Below are positions 1 to 8,445 of a DNA stretch of 64,000 bases, piece by piece; the stretch's first letter is position 1, and each line of letters opens with the position of its first letter. The stretch is from positions 2,294,001 to 2,358,000 of the forward strand of contig NZ_CP108484.1 of assembly GCF_036226505.1 (NCBI RefSeq), given 5' to 3'. This stretch comes from Kitasatospora sp. NBC_01246 (GTDB lineage: Bacteria > Actinomycetota > Actinomycetes > Streptomycetales > Streptomycetaceae). The translations under genes and the position numbers were made by a program. The notes under the pieces are model-generated. The model made no database searches. It was not told the origin of the DNA and saw nothing but the letters and a program-made list of their open reading frames with translations.

Positions 1-77
1 GAGTGCCCAGGTGTCGGCCGGTGAATCCGGGGCTCACCCGGATGGACCACGGGCGCCGGGGCGCGGGCGGGCGCCCG
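1..77. other. Left-edge sequence, nothing recognised
   Basis: These bases lie downstream of the minus-strand ClC gene. Open frames through them read into the antisense of that gene and show no recognisable protein. I see no clear hairpin or repeat. Confidence 0.4.
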
Positions 78-1472
78 TCAGCCTTCGGCCGGCCGCTCCG
101 GCGGGGCCCCGCCGGCGGGTGCGGCCCCGGCCCGGCGGCGGCCGAGCCGGTGGATCGTCTCGGCGACCACGAAGGCCGTCACCGCGGCGACGATCAGCAG
201 CGGCATCGAGTTCGCCGAGTCGGCCCCGAGCAGTGCCGACGCGAGCACGGTGCTGGTGACCGGCAGTCGGGTGACCGCGGCGGCGGAGGCGGCGAGGCCG
301 GCCGCCAGCCCCGGGGCGAAGCCGAAACCGGGCAGCGGCCCGCAGGCGATCCCGAGGGTCGCGCCGATCAGGAGCGCCGGGAAGATCGGACCACCGCGCA
401 GGCCGCCCAGCGCGATGCCCCAGCCGAGCGCCTTGCAGACCAGCAACGCCAGCAGCGCGCCGACCGGCCAGGACGCCGGATCGGCGGCCAGCTCGCCGAG
501 GGTGGCCTGTCCGGAGAGCGCGGCCTCCTCCGGCGAGCGCCCGGTGAGCAGCGCGTACGCGGTGATGCAGGCGCCGACGGCGACGGCGCAGAGCACCGTC
601 CGGACGGCCGTCGCCCGCCGGGTCGGCGCGGGCCGGTCCGGGAGGCCGGTGACGTACCCCTTGACCCGGGTGCCGAGGAGCCGGCCGGTCACGCAGATCG
701 CCGCCACCACGACCGCGAGCGGGACCCCCCAGAGGAAGTCACCCGGGTCCGGGACGCCGGACGGCGGCTCCGAGGGCAGCGAGAGGGCCCCGATCGACAG
801 CCCCGTCCAGTGGCCGAAGCCGGTGAACACCAGCGCGCCGATGCCGCTCGCCAGCAGGCACGGCAGGATCAGCGCCGTCAGCTGCGGCCCGCCGAGGCCG
901 GCGCCCTCGATGATCATCACGGCGGCGACCAGCGGACTGCCGAAGATGGTGGAGATCGCCGCCGCCGAGCCGGCCGCGCCGAGCACGGGCCCCAGTTGGG
1001 GCTTGGCGGTCAGCCAGGCGGGCCGGACGGCGAGCAGGGCGAGGCCGCTGCCCAGGGCCATCAGCGGCGCCTCGGGACCGAGCACGACGCCGAGCGGCAG
1101 ACAGGCCAGGGCCGCCAGCACCACGCCGGGTACGGCGACCGGGAGGGTGGGCGGACCGCCGAGTCCGTCCACCGGGACGTGGCCGCCGCGGCCGGGCAGC
1201 CGGGTGACGATCGGGGCGAGCAGCAGGCCGGCGAGCAGCAGCGCGGGCAGCGGCCACCACCAGGGCGCCCGGTCCAGGCCGAGGCTGTCCGGAAGGCTCT
1301 CCCAGACCCAGTGCTGGAGTTCGTGCTCCAGGCTGACGAAGCCGAACGCGGCGAGCGAGACGGGGATGCCGACGACGGCCGAGATCAGCAGGAGGACCAG
1401 GTAGCCCTTCTTCAGCAGTACCGCGCGCACGGCCTCGGGTCCGCCGACGGGCCGACCGGTCTGCTCGGGCAT
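78..1472 (-). CDS. ClC-family chloride channel/transporter
   Basis: A 464-residue polytopic membrane protein of the ClC family, which moves chloride or exchanges it for protons across the cytoplasmic membrane. Many hydrophobic segments run from about residue 20 to 440. The selectivity-filter-type motif LGPEAP lies near residue 131 (GREGP in classical members), and GGPIFPALLIGA near residue 365 matches the second conserved GGxFxP loop. No C-terminal CBS domain is present, so it is a short, core-only member. The start is the ATG ending at 1472. It stands alone, 230 bp from the TetR gene. Whether it is a channel or an exchanger cannot be told from sequence. Confidence 0.85.
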   Translation of the reverse strand: MPEQTGRPVGGPEAVRAVLLKKGYLVLLLISAVVGIPVSLAAFGFVSLEHELQHWVWESLPDSLGLDRAPWWWPLPALLLAGLLLAPIVTRLPGRGGHVPVDGLGGPPTLPVAVPGVVLAALACLPLGVVLGPEAPLMALGSGLALLAVRPAWLTAKPQLGPVLGAAGSAAAISTIFGSPLVAAVMIIEGAGLGGPQLTALILPCLLASGIGALVFTGFGHWTGLSIGALSLPSEPPSGVPDPGDFLWGVPLAVVVAAICVTGRLLGTRVKGYVTGLPDRPAPTRRATAVRTVLCAVAVGACITAYALLTGRSPEEAALSGQATLGELAADPASWPVGALLALLVCKALGWGIALGGLRGGPIFPALLIGATLGIACGPLPGFGFAPGLAAGLAASAAAVTRLPVTSTVLASALLGADSANSMPLLIVAAVTAFVVAETIHRLGRRRAGAAPAGGAPPERPAEG

Positions 1473-1605
1473 GCCCGCTCCTTCGCGCTCACCGGAGCCG
1501 GCCGCTGCCCGGTCCCGTCCTGGGACCGAGTCTCGCCCGCGGTACCGGCGCCCGCGCGGTGGTCGGCGTTCCGGCGCGGCGCGCCCCGAGCGGGTTGCGC
1601 CGTAC

Positions 1606-1657
1606 GGACGAGCGGGTGCCCGGGGTCGGCGCCGTGGGGACGAGCGGGTGCCCGGGT
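1606..1657. repeat. Direct repeat in intergenic spacer
   Basis: A unit reading GGACGAGCGGGTGCCCGGG occurs at 1606 and again at 1638 (32-bp offset), in the 230-bp gap upstream of the ClC gene. The rest of the gap is GC-rich and shows no gene. It could be neutral slippage or part of the ClC leader. Confidence 0.5.
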
Positions 1658-1702
1658 CGGTCCGTGGTCGGCGCCGCGCGCCGCGGCCGCGGCCGCGGCC
1701 CG

Positions 1703-2449
1703 TCAGGCCTGCGGGACCTGCCGGGACTCCTCCAGCGCGCTCTCGATGCCCTGCACCATCCGCCAGAGCGGCGCCCGCCGACTGGCGACCAGCACCACGA
1801 CGTCGTCCGCCTCGCCGTCCGGCACCGCCTCGGCCGGCCGGTCGCTCCAGGTGCCGGTGACGAAGGCCATCGCCGCGTCCACCTCGGTGGTCCAGTCGCT
1901 CTCGCCGCCGGAGCGCAGCCAGGTGCGCAGCGCGTGGTTGTGTGCGGAGACCACCGCGGCCGCGATCACGTCGGCGCGCAGGGCCCCGTCGGCCCGTGCG
2001 GCGAAGCGCCCGCGCAGGTAGTGGGCGAGCATGTGCTCGTAGCGCCAGACCACCGACAGCTCGTACGCCCGCAGGCCGGGCACCTTGCGGGTGAGCCGGT
2101 AGCGCTGGACGGAGAAGGACGGCTGCTCGGCGTACATCCGCAGGACGAGGCGGGCGGCGTCGCAGGCGTGCCGGACCGGGTCCTCCTCGCCGGTGCCCGA
2201 CTCCAGGAACTCCGTCATCTCGGCGAGGCTGCGTTCGTGGTCGGGGAAGACCACGTCCTCCTTGGCCGGGAAGTAGCGGAAGAAGGAGCGCCGGCCGACT
2301 CCGGCGAGCGAGACGATGTCGTCGATCGTGGTCTGTTCGAAGCCCCGCTCCAGGAAGAGTTCGAAGGCGGCGGCGACGAGCGCTTCACGCATCGCCGGCT
2401 TCGGCGGACCGTCGTTCATGGGCTGGTCCTGCTCTTCCTTCTCGCTCAT
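1703..2449 (-). CDS. TetR-family transcriptional regulator
   Basis: A 248-residue TetR-family repressor. The N-terminal helix-turn-helix (about residues 20-65, with FERGFEQTTIDDIVSLAGVG followed by RRSFFRYFPAKE) is typical. The C-terminal ligand domain is not assignable. I start it at the ATG ending 2449 because the frame upstream reads through non-conserved sequence. It follows the acyl-CoA dehydrogenase on the same strand after only 77 bp, with no terminator or operator in the gap. It is therefore probably co-transcribed and is the natural candidate to bind the palindromes upstream of that gene. That link is inference; the repressor could act elsewhere. Confidence 0.88.
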   Translation of the reverse strand: MSEKEEQDQPMNDGPPKPAMREALVAAAFELFLERGFEQTTIDDIVSLAGVGRRSFFRYFPAKEDVVFPDHERSLAEMTEFLESGTGEEDPVRHACDAARLVLRMYAEQPSFSVQRYRLTRKVPGLRAYELSVVWRYEHMLAHYLRGRFAARADGALRADVIAAAVVSAHNHALRTWLRSGGESDWTTEVDAAMAFVTGTWSDRPAEAVPDGEADDVVVLVASRRAPLWRMVQGIESALEESRQVPQA

Positions 2450-2526
2450 TCCCGGAACATAGCACCGGCTTCGAACAGCCGGGCCAGGTGTGCGGCGGGG
2501 TGCCCGCGGCACCCCGCCCGCGGCCG

Positions 2527-3678
2527 TTACGGCAGGTTGCGGGCCATGACGATCCGCTGGACCTGGTTGGTGCCCTCGTAGATCTGCGTGATCTTCGCGT
2601 CTCGCATCATCCGCTCCACCGGGTAGTCCCGCGTGTACCCGTACCCACCCAGCAACTGCACCGCGTCCGTCGTGATCTCCATCGCCGCGTCCGACGCGAA
2701 ACACTTCGCCGACGCCCCGAAGAACGTCAGATCCGCGTCCCCCCGCTGCGACTTCGCCGCCGCCGCGTACGTCAACTGCCGCGCCGCCTCCAGCTTCATC
2801 GCCATGTCCGCCAACATGAACTGCACACCCTGGAAATCACCGATCGGCTTCCCGAACTGCCGACGCTCCCGCACATACCCCTTCGCGTAGTCCAACGCCC
2901 CCTGCGCGATCCCCACCGCCTGCGCCGCGATCGTCACCCGCGTGTGGTCCAGCGTCCGCATCGCCGTCGCGAACCCCGACCCCTCCGCACCGATCATCCG
3001 ATCCGCCGGAATCCGCACATCGTCGAAGTACACCTCACGCGTCGGCGACCCCTTGATCCCCAACTTCCGCTCCGGCGCCCCGAACGACACCCCCTCGTCA
3101 CCCTTCTCCACCACGAACGCCGAGATCCCCTTCGACCGAAGCTCCGGATCCGTCACCGCCATCACCGTGTAGAACTCCGACACCCCCGCGTTCGTGATCC
3201 AGCGCTTCACCCCGTTCAGCACCCAGAAATCACCGTCCCGCACCGCACGCGTACGCATCCCCGCCGCGTCCGAACCCGCCTCCGGCTCCGACAGGCAGTA
3301 CGAGAACATCCCCTCACCCCGCGCCAGCGCCCCCAGGTACTTCGCCTTCAACTCCTCCGACCCCGCCAACTGCACCGGCAACGACCCCAGCTTGTTCACC
3401 GCCGGGATCAACGACGACGAGGCACACACCCGCGCCACCTCCTCGATCACGATCACCGTCGCCAGCGCGTCCGCCCCCGCACCACCGAACTCCTCCGGCA
3501 CGTGCACCGCGTGCAGGTCGTTGCCCCGCAACGCGTCCAACGCCTCCTGCGGGAACCGACCCTCCTCGTCCACCTCCGCCGCGAACGGAGCGATCTTCGC
3601 CTCGGCCAGCGAACGCACCGCCTCACGCAGCATCTCGTGCTCCTCGGAGATCCGGAAGAGATCGAAGTCCTGGCTCAT
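2527..3678 (-). CDS. Acyl-CoA dehydrogenase (short/medium-chain type)
   Basis: A 383-residue FAD enzyme that makes the first alpha,beta double bond of beta-oxidation and passes electrons to ETF. The length is the family norm. The C-terminal IYEGTNQVQRIVMAR carries the catalytic base at Glu368, the SCAD position. FAD/substrate segments such as YCLSEPEAGSD and FWVLNGVKRWITN are intact. The start at 3678 is set by an AGGAG about 8 bases upstream; an earlier in-frame start at 3738 would lie inside the operator region. Its promoter region has three copies of a 13-bp palindrome also found before etfB. Codon use is strikingly C-rich, as in a highly expressed gene. Confidence 0.95.
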   Translation of the reverse strand: MSQDFDLFRISEEHEMLREAVRSLAEAKIAPFAAEVDEEGRFPQEALDALRGNDLHAVHVPEEFGGAGADALATVIVIEEVARVCASSSLIPAVNKLGSLPVQLAGSEELKAKYLGALARGEGMFSYCLSEPEAGSDAAGMRTRAVRDGDFWVLNGVKRWITNAGVSEFYTVMAVTDPELRSKGISAFVVEKGDEGVSFGAPERKLGIKGSPTREVYFDDVRIPADRMIGAEGSGFATAMRTLDHTRVTIAAQAVGIAQGALDYAKGYVRERRQFGKPIGDFQGVQFMLADMAMKLEAARQLTYAAAAKSQRGDADLTFFGASAKCFASDAAMEITTDAVQLLGGYGYTRDYPVERMMRDAKITQIYEGTNQVQRIVMARNLP

Positions 3679-3701
3679 GATCGGCACTCCTGTTTCGCGA
3701 C

Positions 3702-3778
3702 GGTACTCAGTACCCTTCATTATGCATGCGCGTAGCAAAAAGGGAACTCAGTGCCTTCCCAGGGCGGTACTGAGTTCC
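3702..3778. promoter_or_regulatory. Three-copy palindromic operator, acyl-CoA dehydrogenase/DUF35 divergent promoter
   Basis: Three copies of GGNACTSAGTNCC lie between the divergent genes: GGTACTCAGTACC at 3702-3714, GGAACTCAGTGCC at 3743-3755 and GGTACTGAGTTCC at 3766-3778. Each is a 13-bp palindrome around a central C/G. The same motif recurs three times upstream of etfB. This is the pattern of a dimeric repressor site; the TetR protein encoded at 1703-2449 is the likely binder (inference). Confidence 0.8.
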
Positions 3779-3909
3779 CTATCCTTTTGCTGGCGTACGG
3801 AGGCCGTATCGCGGACGTACGCCGAGGACACACCCCGGCCGCCCGCCGGCCGTACGCCGGCGACGCACAGCGAGCCGGCAGCCCAGTCCGAGTGCAGGGA
3901 GATGACACC

Positions 3910-4344
3910 GTGGTCCACTCAGCCATCGACGCCGACATCGACAGCACCCCGCTGTACTTCCAGCGCTGTACGTGGTGCAGCAACCCGACCTTCCAGCGGC
4001 TGCTCTGCCCCACCTGCGGCTCCACCGACCTGCGCCTGGAGCGCAGCCAGGGCACCGGCGTGGTGCGCCGGTGCGCCGTCGAGCAGGCCAGGACGCCCCT
4101 GGCCCGGCAGAAGTCGCTGATCCGGATGGCCGAGGGCTTCGACGTCTGGTGCATCGTCAGCGGTCTGCGCAGCACCGTCCCGGTGGGCACCCGGGTCCGA
4201 CTGACCCCGGCCCCCGACTCCGACCAGCCGGAGCTCACGCTGCTGCCGCAGGAGGAGCCGGAGCGGGTCCAGCCCGTCGAGCCGCGCCCGCTGCCGCCGA
4301 ACCAGGGCGGCTTCACCCAGCACCTGGCGGCCTGCGCCGAGTAG
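3910..4344 (+). CDS. Zinc-ribbon/OB-fold (DUF35-type) protein
   Basis: A 144-residue protein with an N-terminal zinc ribbon (CTWCSNP then LCPTCGS, two CxxC pairs about 16 residues apart) followed by a beta-rich segment consistent with an OB fold. DUF35-family proteins act as acyl-CoA-binding partners of thiolases, acyl-CoA hydratases or dehydrogenases. I chose GTG 3910 because GGGAG lies about 8 bases upstream; longer frames would run through the operators. Divergent from the acyl-CoA dehydrogenase and sharing its operators, it probably serves the same fatty-acid or steroid-type CoA pathway. No partner thiolase is adjacent, so its client is unknown. Confidence 0.72.
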   Translation: MVHSAIDADIDSTPLYFQRCTWCSNPTFQRLLCPTCGSTDLRLERSQGTGVVRRCAVEQARTPLARQKSLIRMAEGFDVWCIVSGLRSTVPVGTRVRLTPAPDSDQPELTLLPQEEPERVQPVEPRPLPPNQGGFTQHLAACAE

Positions 4345-4422
4345 TCCGCACACGTGCCGCGGGCGTCGCGGAGCAGGCCTGGACCACCTGCGGGACGCAC
4401 GCCGCGCGGGGCAGCAGCGCAT

Positions 4423-4470
4423 ACGCCGGAGGGCGTGGCACCGGGTACTCGGTGCCACGCCCTCCGGCGT
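4423..4470. terminator. Bidirectional hairpin terminator
   Basis: A perfect 21-bp stem (4423-4443 with 4450-4470) and a 6-base loop sit between the convergent DUF35 and etfA genes. There is no strong U tract, as is usual in streptomycetes. It can serve both directions. Confidence 0.85.
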
Positions 4471-4489
4471 GTCGTGCTCGGTCGTGCGG

Positions 4490-5452
4490 TCAGCCCTTGC
4501 GGGCCTGGACCTCGCCGGTGAGCTGCGGCAGCACGGCGAAGAGGTCGCCGACCACGCCGTAGTCCGCCAGCTCGAAGATCGGGGCCTCCGGGTCCTTGTT
4601 GACGGCCACGATGGTCTTCGAGGTCTGCATGCCGGCCCGGTGCTGGATGGCACCCGAGATGCCGTTGGCCACGTACAGCTGCGGGGAGACCTGCTTGCCG
4701 GTCTGGCCGACCTGGTTGCTGTGCGGGTACCAGCCGGCGTCGACGGCGGCGCGCGAGGCACCGACCGCCGCGCCCAGCGCGTCGGCCAGCTCCTCGACCA
4801 CACCGAAGCCGGCCGCCTCGCCGACGCCGCGGCCGCCGGAGACCACGATCGCGGCCTCGGTCAGCTCCGGGCGGCCGGAGGAGACCCGCGGGGTGCGCGA
4901 GGTGACCTTGGCGGCGTTGCCGGTGAACTCGACGGTGACGTTCTCCACCGCACCCGCGGCCGGAGCGGCCTCGGGGGCCACCGCGTTCGGCTTCACCGTG
5001 ATGACCGGGGCGCCGTTGCTGACGCGCGAGTCGACGGTGTACGAGGCGGCGAAGACGGCCTGGGTGGCGACCGGGCCGTCGGCGCCGGCCCGGAGGTCGA
5101 CGGCGTCGGTGATGATGCCGGAGCCGATCCGCAGCGCGACCCGCGCGGCGACCTCCTTGCCCTCACCGGAGGAGGTGACCAGCACCGCCGCGGCACCGGT
5201 CGCCTTGGCGATCTGGGCCAGCGCGTCCACCTTCGGGACGACCAGCTGGTCGGCGAACTCCGCGCCGTCCGCGACGTACACCTTCGCCGCACCGAACTCG
5301 CCGGCCTTGGCGGCGAGTTCAGCTGCGGCCGCACCGGCGCCCAGCACGACCGCCGACGGCTCGCCGATCCGGCGGGCCAGGGTCAGCAGTTCGAGGGCCG
5401 GCTTGCGGACCGCACCGTCGGCGTGGTCCACCAGGACGAGAATCTCAGCCAT
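4490..5452 (-). CDS. etfA: Electron transfer flavoprotein alpha subunit
   Basis: A 320-residue ETF alpha subunit. With EtfB it accepts electrons from acyl-CoA dehydrogenases and passes them to the quinone pool through ETF-QO. The N-terminal alpha/beta domain starts [12 protein letters not shown]. The FAD-binding C-terminal domain (about residues 200-310) contains the typical [25 protein letters not shown] and SGAIQH segments. The start at 5452 is preceded by GGAGA. It lies 49 bp after etfB on the same strand and is surely co-transcribed with it. The operators upstream of etfB link the pair to the acyl-CoA dehydrogenase 1.9 kb away. Confidence 0.96.
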   Translation of the reverse strand: MAEILVLVDHADGAVRKPALELLTLARRIGEPSAVVLGAGAAAAELAAKAGEFGAAKVYVADGAEFADQLVVPKVDALAQIAKATGAAAVLVTSSGEGKEVAARVALRIGSGIITDAVDLRAGADGPVATQAVFAASYTVDSRVSNGAPVITVKPNAVAPEAAPAAGAVENVTVEFTGNAAKVTSRTPRVSSGRPELTEAAIVVSGGRGVGEAAGFGVVEELADALGAAVGASRAAVDAGWYPHSNQVGQTGKQVSPQLYVANGISGAIQHRAGMQTSKTIVAVNKDPEAPIFELADYGVVGDLFAVLPQLTGEVQARKG

Positions 5453-5501
5453 TGCTCAATGTCTCCGTACTTCGCTGTGGGCTCGTGATGGGGGGCGGAG
5501 G

Positions 5502-6287
5502 CTAGATGAACTTCTGCTCGGCGAGGAACACGGCGAGCTGCTTGCCGCCCTCACCCTCGTCCTTGACGACCGTGCCGGCCGTCCGCGCCGGACGCGCCGT
5601 CACCGACTCCACCGCCGTCCACGCACCCGCCAGACCGACCTCACCGGCCTCGATGCCCAGATCGTCCAGGTCGAACGACTGCACCGGCTTCTTCTTCGCC
5701 GCCATGATGCCCTTGAACGACGGGTACCGCGCCTCACCCGACTGGTCCGTCACCGACACCACCGCCGGCAGCGCCGCCTCCACCAGCTCCGTCGCCGCGT
5801 CACCGTCACGACGGCCCTTCACCACACCGCCCTCGACCGACACCTCCGACAGCAGCGTCAGCTGCGGCACACCCAGCCGCTCCGCCAGCAGCGCCGGCAG
5901 CACACCCATCGTGCCGTCCGTCGACGCCATGCCGCCGATCACCAGGTCGAACCCGGTCTTCTCCAGCGCCTTCGCCACCACCGCCGACGTCCCGATCACA
6001 TCCGTACCGTGGATGTCGTCGTCGTTCACGTGCACGGCCTTGTCCGCACCCATCGACAGCGCCTTGCGCAGCGCGTCCTTGGCGTCGTCCGGCCCCACCG
6101 TCAGCACCGTCACCTCGGCATCGCCGTGCGCCTCGGAGATCCGCAGCGCCTGCTCCACGCCGTACTCGTCCAGCTCCGACAGAAGGCCGTCCACACCCTC
6201 CCGGTCGGTGGTGTGGTCGTCCGCGAAACGACGGTCACCCGTCGCGTCCGGCACGTACTTCACACAGACAACGATCCTCAAGCTCAT
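5502..6287 (-). CDS. etfB: Electron transfer flavoprotein beta subunit
   Basis: A 261-residue ETF beta subunit, first gene of the etfBA operon. The N-terminus [21 protein letters not shown] is the classic EtfB start; the AMP-binding region and the later signature [31 protein letters not shown] are present. The start at 6287 follows from homology; a longer frame to 6377 would cross an operator site. EtfB binds AMP and forms the docking surface for dehydrogenases. Upstream, three GGNACTSAGTNCC palindromes mark shared regulation with the acyl-CoA dehydrogenase gene. Confidence 0.96.
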   Translation of the reverse strand: MSLRIVVCVKYVPDATGDRRFADDHTTDREGVDGLLSELDEYGVEQALRISEAHGDAEVTVLTVGPDDAKDALRKALSMGADKAVHVNDDDIHGTDVIGTSAVVAKALEKTGFDLVIGGMASTDGTMGVLPALLAERLGVPQLTLLSEVSVEGGVVKGRRDGDAATELVEAALPAVVSVTDQSGEARYPSFKGIMAAKKKPVQSFDLDDLGIEAGEVGLAGAWTAVESVTARPARTAGTVVKDEGEGGKQLAVFLAEQKFI

Positions 6288-6340
6288 GAGCGGTTCTCCT
6301 GATACGGGTGCACTGGTCCATGGCCTCAGGTCATGCCCAG

Positions 6341-6490
6341 GGTACTGAGTGCCAAGTCCGGCCCGGCCGCGCCGCACGCGGAGCGGGCGCCACCTGGACC
6401 GGCATGCCGTGTCGGCTCTCTTCGACTGGCGTCAGAGGCTCGCCTCAGAGAATACGGCACTCAGTACCCCGCGTAAAGGAACTCAGTACC
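6341..6490. promoter_or_regulatory. Three-copy palindromic operator upstream of etfBA
   Basis: GGTACTGAGTGCC at 6341-6353, GGCACTCAGTACC at 6456-6468 and GGAACTCAGTACC at 6478-6490 match the three sites at 3702-3778. Site one is 54 bp from the etfB start codon. The other two lie about 170-200 bp upstream, which would suit DNA looping or a second promoter. The 390-bp gap between etfB and the PadR gene otherwise holds GC-rich sequence with no gene. Confidence 0.78.
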
Positions 6491-6662
6491 CTTCGCCCGT
6501 CGCCGGGGAGCCCCGGGGCACCCCGGGCGCCCGCGAGCATCGTCCAGGACCCCGCGCGGAATCCACCGGACCCTCCGGGCGGGCCTCCGCCGGGGCCACC
6601 CGTCCGGCGGCCCCCGACCGGGCCGGGCGCTCGCGGCGCGCTGCGGCCATCATGCCCTGCGT

Positions 6663-6696
6663 GCTACCTTGCTTTGCATGGTAGCTGGCAATGCAA
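6663..6696. promoter_or_regulatory. Overlapping inverted repeats at PadR gene start
   Basis: GCTACC (6663) pairs with GGTAGC (6680) across 11 bases, and TTGCAT (6674) pairs with ATGCAA (6691). Both cover the ATG at 6678. TACCTT at 6665-6670 is placed like a -10 box giving a transcript that begins at the ATG, so the mRNA may be leaderless. PadR autoregulation through these dyads is likely but unproven. Confidence 0.5.
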
Positions 6697-7046
6697 GCAT
6701 CCCTGCGGCGGACGGGCCCGTGGCGAGCCAACTCCGCAAGGGGGTGCTGGAGTACTGCGTCCTGGCCCTCCTCCGGGACGGACCCCGCTACGGCGTGGAG
6801 CTGCTGGCGGAGCTCGCCCGGGTCGAGGTGATGGCCACCAGCCAGGGCACGATCTACCCCCTGCTGTCCCGCCTCCGGCGGACCGGGCTCGCCGACACCC
6901 ACCTGCGGGACTCCGAGAGCGGGCCGCCGCGCAGGTACTACACGCTGACCGACGCCGGCCGGAGCGCGCTGGAGGAGTTCACCACGAGCTGGCCCTCCTT
7001 CCGCGCCGCCGTCGACCACTTCCTCACCCCTGGAGAGACGCCGTGA
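6678..7046 (+). CDS. PadR-family transcriptional regulator
   Basis: A 122-residue PadR regulator. The winged helix is clear (QLRKGVLEYCVLALLRDGPR, then GTIYPLLSRLRRTGL, then RYYTLTDAGR). PadR proteins repress stress or transport genes and often their own. The start is ATG 6678 although no Shine-Dalgarno is visible, which fits a leaderless message; GTG 6720 is an alternative. Its stop overlaps the start of the next gene (GTGA), so the two are translationally coupled. The pairing of PadR with a HAAS-domain membrane protein is common, and the partner is the probable regulated target. Confidence 0.88.
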   Translation: MVAGNASIPAADGPVASQLRKGVLEYCVLALLRDGPRYGVELLAELARVEVMATSQGTIYPLLSRLRRTGLADTHLRDSESGPPRRYYTLTDAGRSALEEFTTSWPSFRAAVDHFLTPGETP

Positions 7047-7630
7047 CGGACACCCTCGCCCACCCCCTCGTACGGGACTACCTCTCCTCGGTCGAGGCGC
7101 TGACGGCCGCGCTTCCCGAACTCCACCGCCGGGAGCTGCTGGCGGACCTGCGCGAGCACATCGAGGTGGCACTGGCGGACGCCGACCACCTCGACGGGGA
7201 CGGCGTGCGCGGCGTCCTGGACCAGCTGGGGGCGCCCGGCGAGATCGCGGCGGCCGCGCTGGCGGAGGAACCGGGCGACGACCGGCCGGTGCCGGAGAGC
7301 GGCGGGCGGACCGCGGTCACCGTCGCCCTGATCGCCGTACCGCTGCCGGCCGCGCTCGTCCCGGTGATCGGGGCGCCGCTGGGACTGGCCGCCGCGGTCG
7401 TCGGGCTCGTCCGGCTGTGGAAGTCCCCGCAGTGGTCCCGGCGGGAGAAGCGGGAGGCGACGCTGCTCGCGCTCTCGCCCGTCCTGGTCCTCCCGGTGGT
7501 CGCGGCAGTGCTCTCGGTGGTGCTCGGCGGCCTGAGCGCGCGCACGGTGACGATCGCGCTCCTGGTGACCCTGGCCCTCCCGGTGGTGGCGGCCGCCCGG
7601 CTGGTCCGCTCGGCCGCCCGGCTCCGCTAG
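7043..7630 (+). CDS. HAAS-domain membrane protein, PadR partner
   Basis: A 195-residue protein. Residues 1-75 form a soluble helical domain of the HAAS/DUF1700 type (LHRRELLADLREHIEVAL, GDGVRGVLDQLGAPGEIA). About four transmembrane helices follow in the C-terminal half, with a charged loop (SPQWSRREKRE) between them. The start GTG 7043 overlaps the PadR stop by four bases. The family is thought to couple PadR signalling to the membrane, but no biochemical role is fixed. Its TAG stop lies in a CTAG shared with the stop codon of the convergent encapsulin gene. Confidence 0.75.
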   Translation: MTDTLAHPLVRDYLSSVEALTAALPELHRRELLADLREHIEVALADADHLDGDGVRGVLDQLGAPGEIAAAALAEEPGDDRPVPESGGRTAVTVALIAVPLPAALVPVIGAPLGLAAAVVGLVRLWKSPQWSRREKREATLLALSPVLVLPVVAAVLSVVLGGLSARTVTIALLVTLALPVVAAARLVRSAARLR

Positions 7631-8445
7631 GGCAGGTCGGACAGGCTCCGGCCGACCAGGGCGACGGCGGCCTCGGCCGTGTAGAGACGGAAGGTCAGCG
7701 ACTCCTGGAGGTAGAGGTCGACCGAGTCGGCGGTGTGGGAGAGGTAGCCGACCGAGATGTCCTGGCCTAGGACGAGTTCGAAGTCGCCGCCGCGGGCCGA
7801 CAGCAGGAAGGCGCCCTCGATGGCCGGGGCCCAGATGATCTCGCCGTCGAGGAGCCGGGCGATGTGCGCCGCCACCGGGTAGCCGTGGTCGCTGGTCTCG
7901 CTGACCGCGGTGAAGGCGTCGGCGCCGAGCAGCAGCGCGTAGGGCCCGCCGACTCCGGCGAGGCGCAGCGCGGAGAGCGCCCTCGCCACCGCGTTCGGGT
8001 ATTCGCGGACGTCCGCCGGGAGCTGGATCGCCGGGTTGCTCGCACCGGCGCGGATGCCCTCGATGGCGGCGGCCCGGTACCCCTCGAAGACGGCGCGGTC
8101 CTCGGCGAGGGCGATGGTGCGGGCCGCGTCCTTGACCGGCTGCCAGTCGGAGTCCCGGGAGCCGCGCTCGACGTCGTCGACGGCGGCGCGGCTGACGGTG
8201 AAGGGCACCCGGAGCTCGACGACGGGCTGGGAGTCGCGGGCGTGGGCGAGCACCCCGTCGGCGGGCGGGGTGATGCCGGTCAGGTGGCCGGTGCCGACGG
8301 CGGCGAGGGTGGTGCCCTCGGGGCCGCTCAGGTCCACCACCCGGCGGCCGGCGATGTGGAGCTTGAAGGTCTGCCGGGCCTCCTCCTCGATCTCCTCCCA
8401 GGCCGCGGCGGAGACGGGGGCCAGGTCGCGGTGCAGATTGCTCAT
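7627..8445 (-). CDS. Encapsulin shell protein (family 1)
   Basis: A 272-residue HK97-fold shell protein of the linocin M18/encapsulin family, which self-assembles into an icosahedral protein nanocompartment. The N-terminus MSNLHRDLAPVSAAAWEEIE, the segment RVVDLSGPEGTTLAAVGTG and the C-terminal HTADSVDLYLQESLTFRLYT are diagnostic. Its start codon overlaps the stop of the upstream DyP peroxidase gene (ATGA), and that peroxidase ends in an encapsulin targeting peptide, so cargo and shell are made together. The size suits the small T=1 shell (inference). Confidence 0.96.
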   Translation of the reverse strand: MSNLHRDLAPVSAAAWEEIEEEARQTFKLHIAGRRVVDLSGPEGTTLAAVGTGHLTGITPPADGVLAHARDSQPVVELRVPFTVSRAAVDDVERGSRDSDWQPVKDAARTIALAEDRAVFEGYRAAAIEGIRAGASNPAIQLPADVREYPNAVARALSALRLAGVGGPYALLLGADAFTAVSETSDHGYPVAAHIARLLDGEIIWAPAIEGAFLLSARGGDFELVLGQDISVGYLSHTADSVDLYLQESLTFRLYTAEAAVALVGRSLSDLP

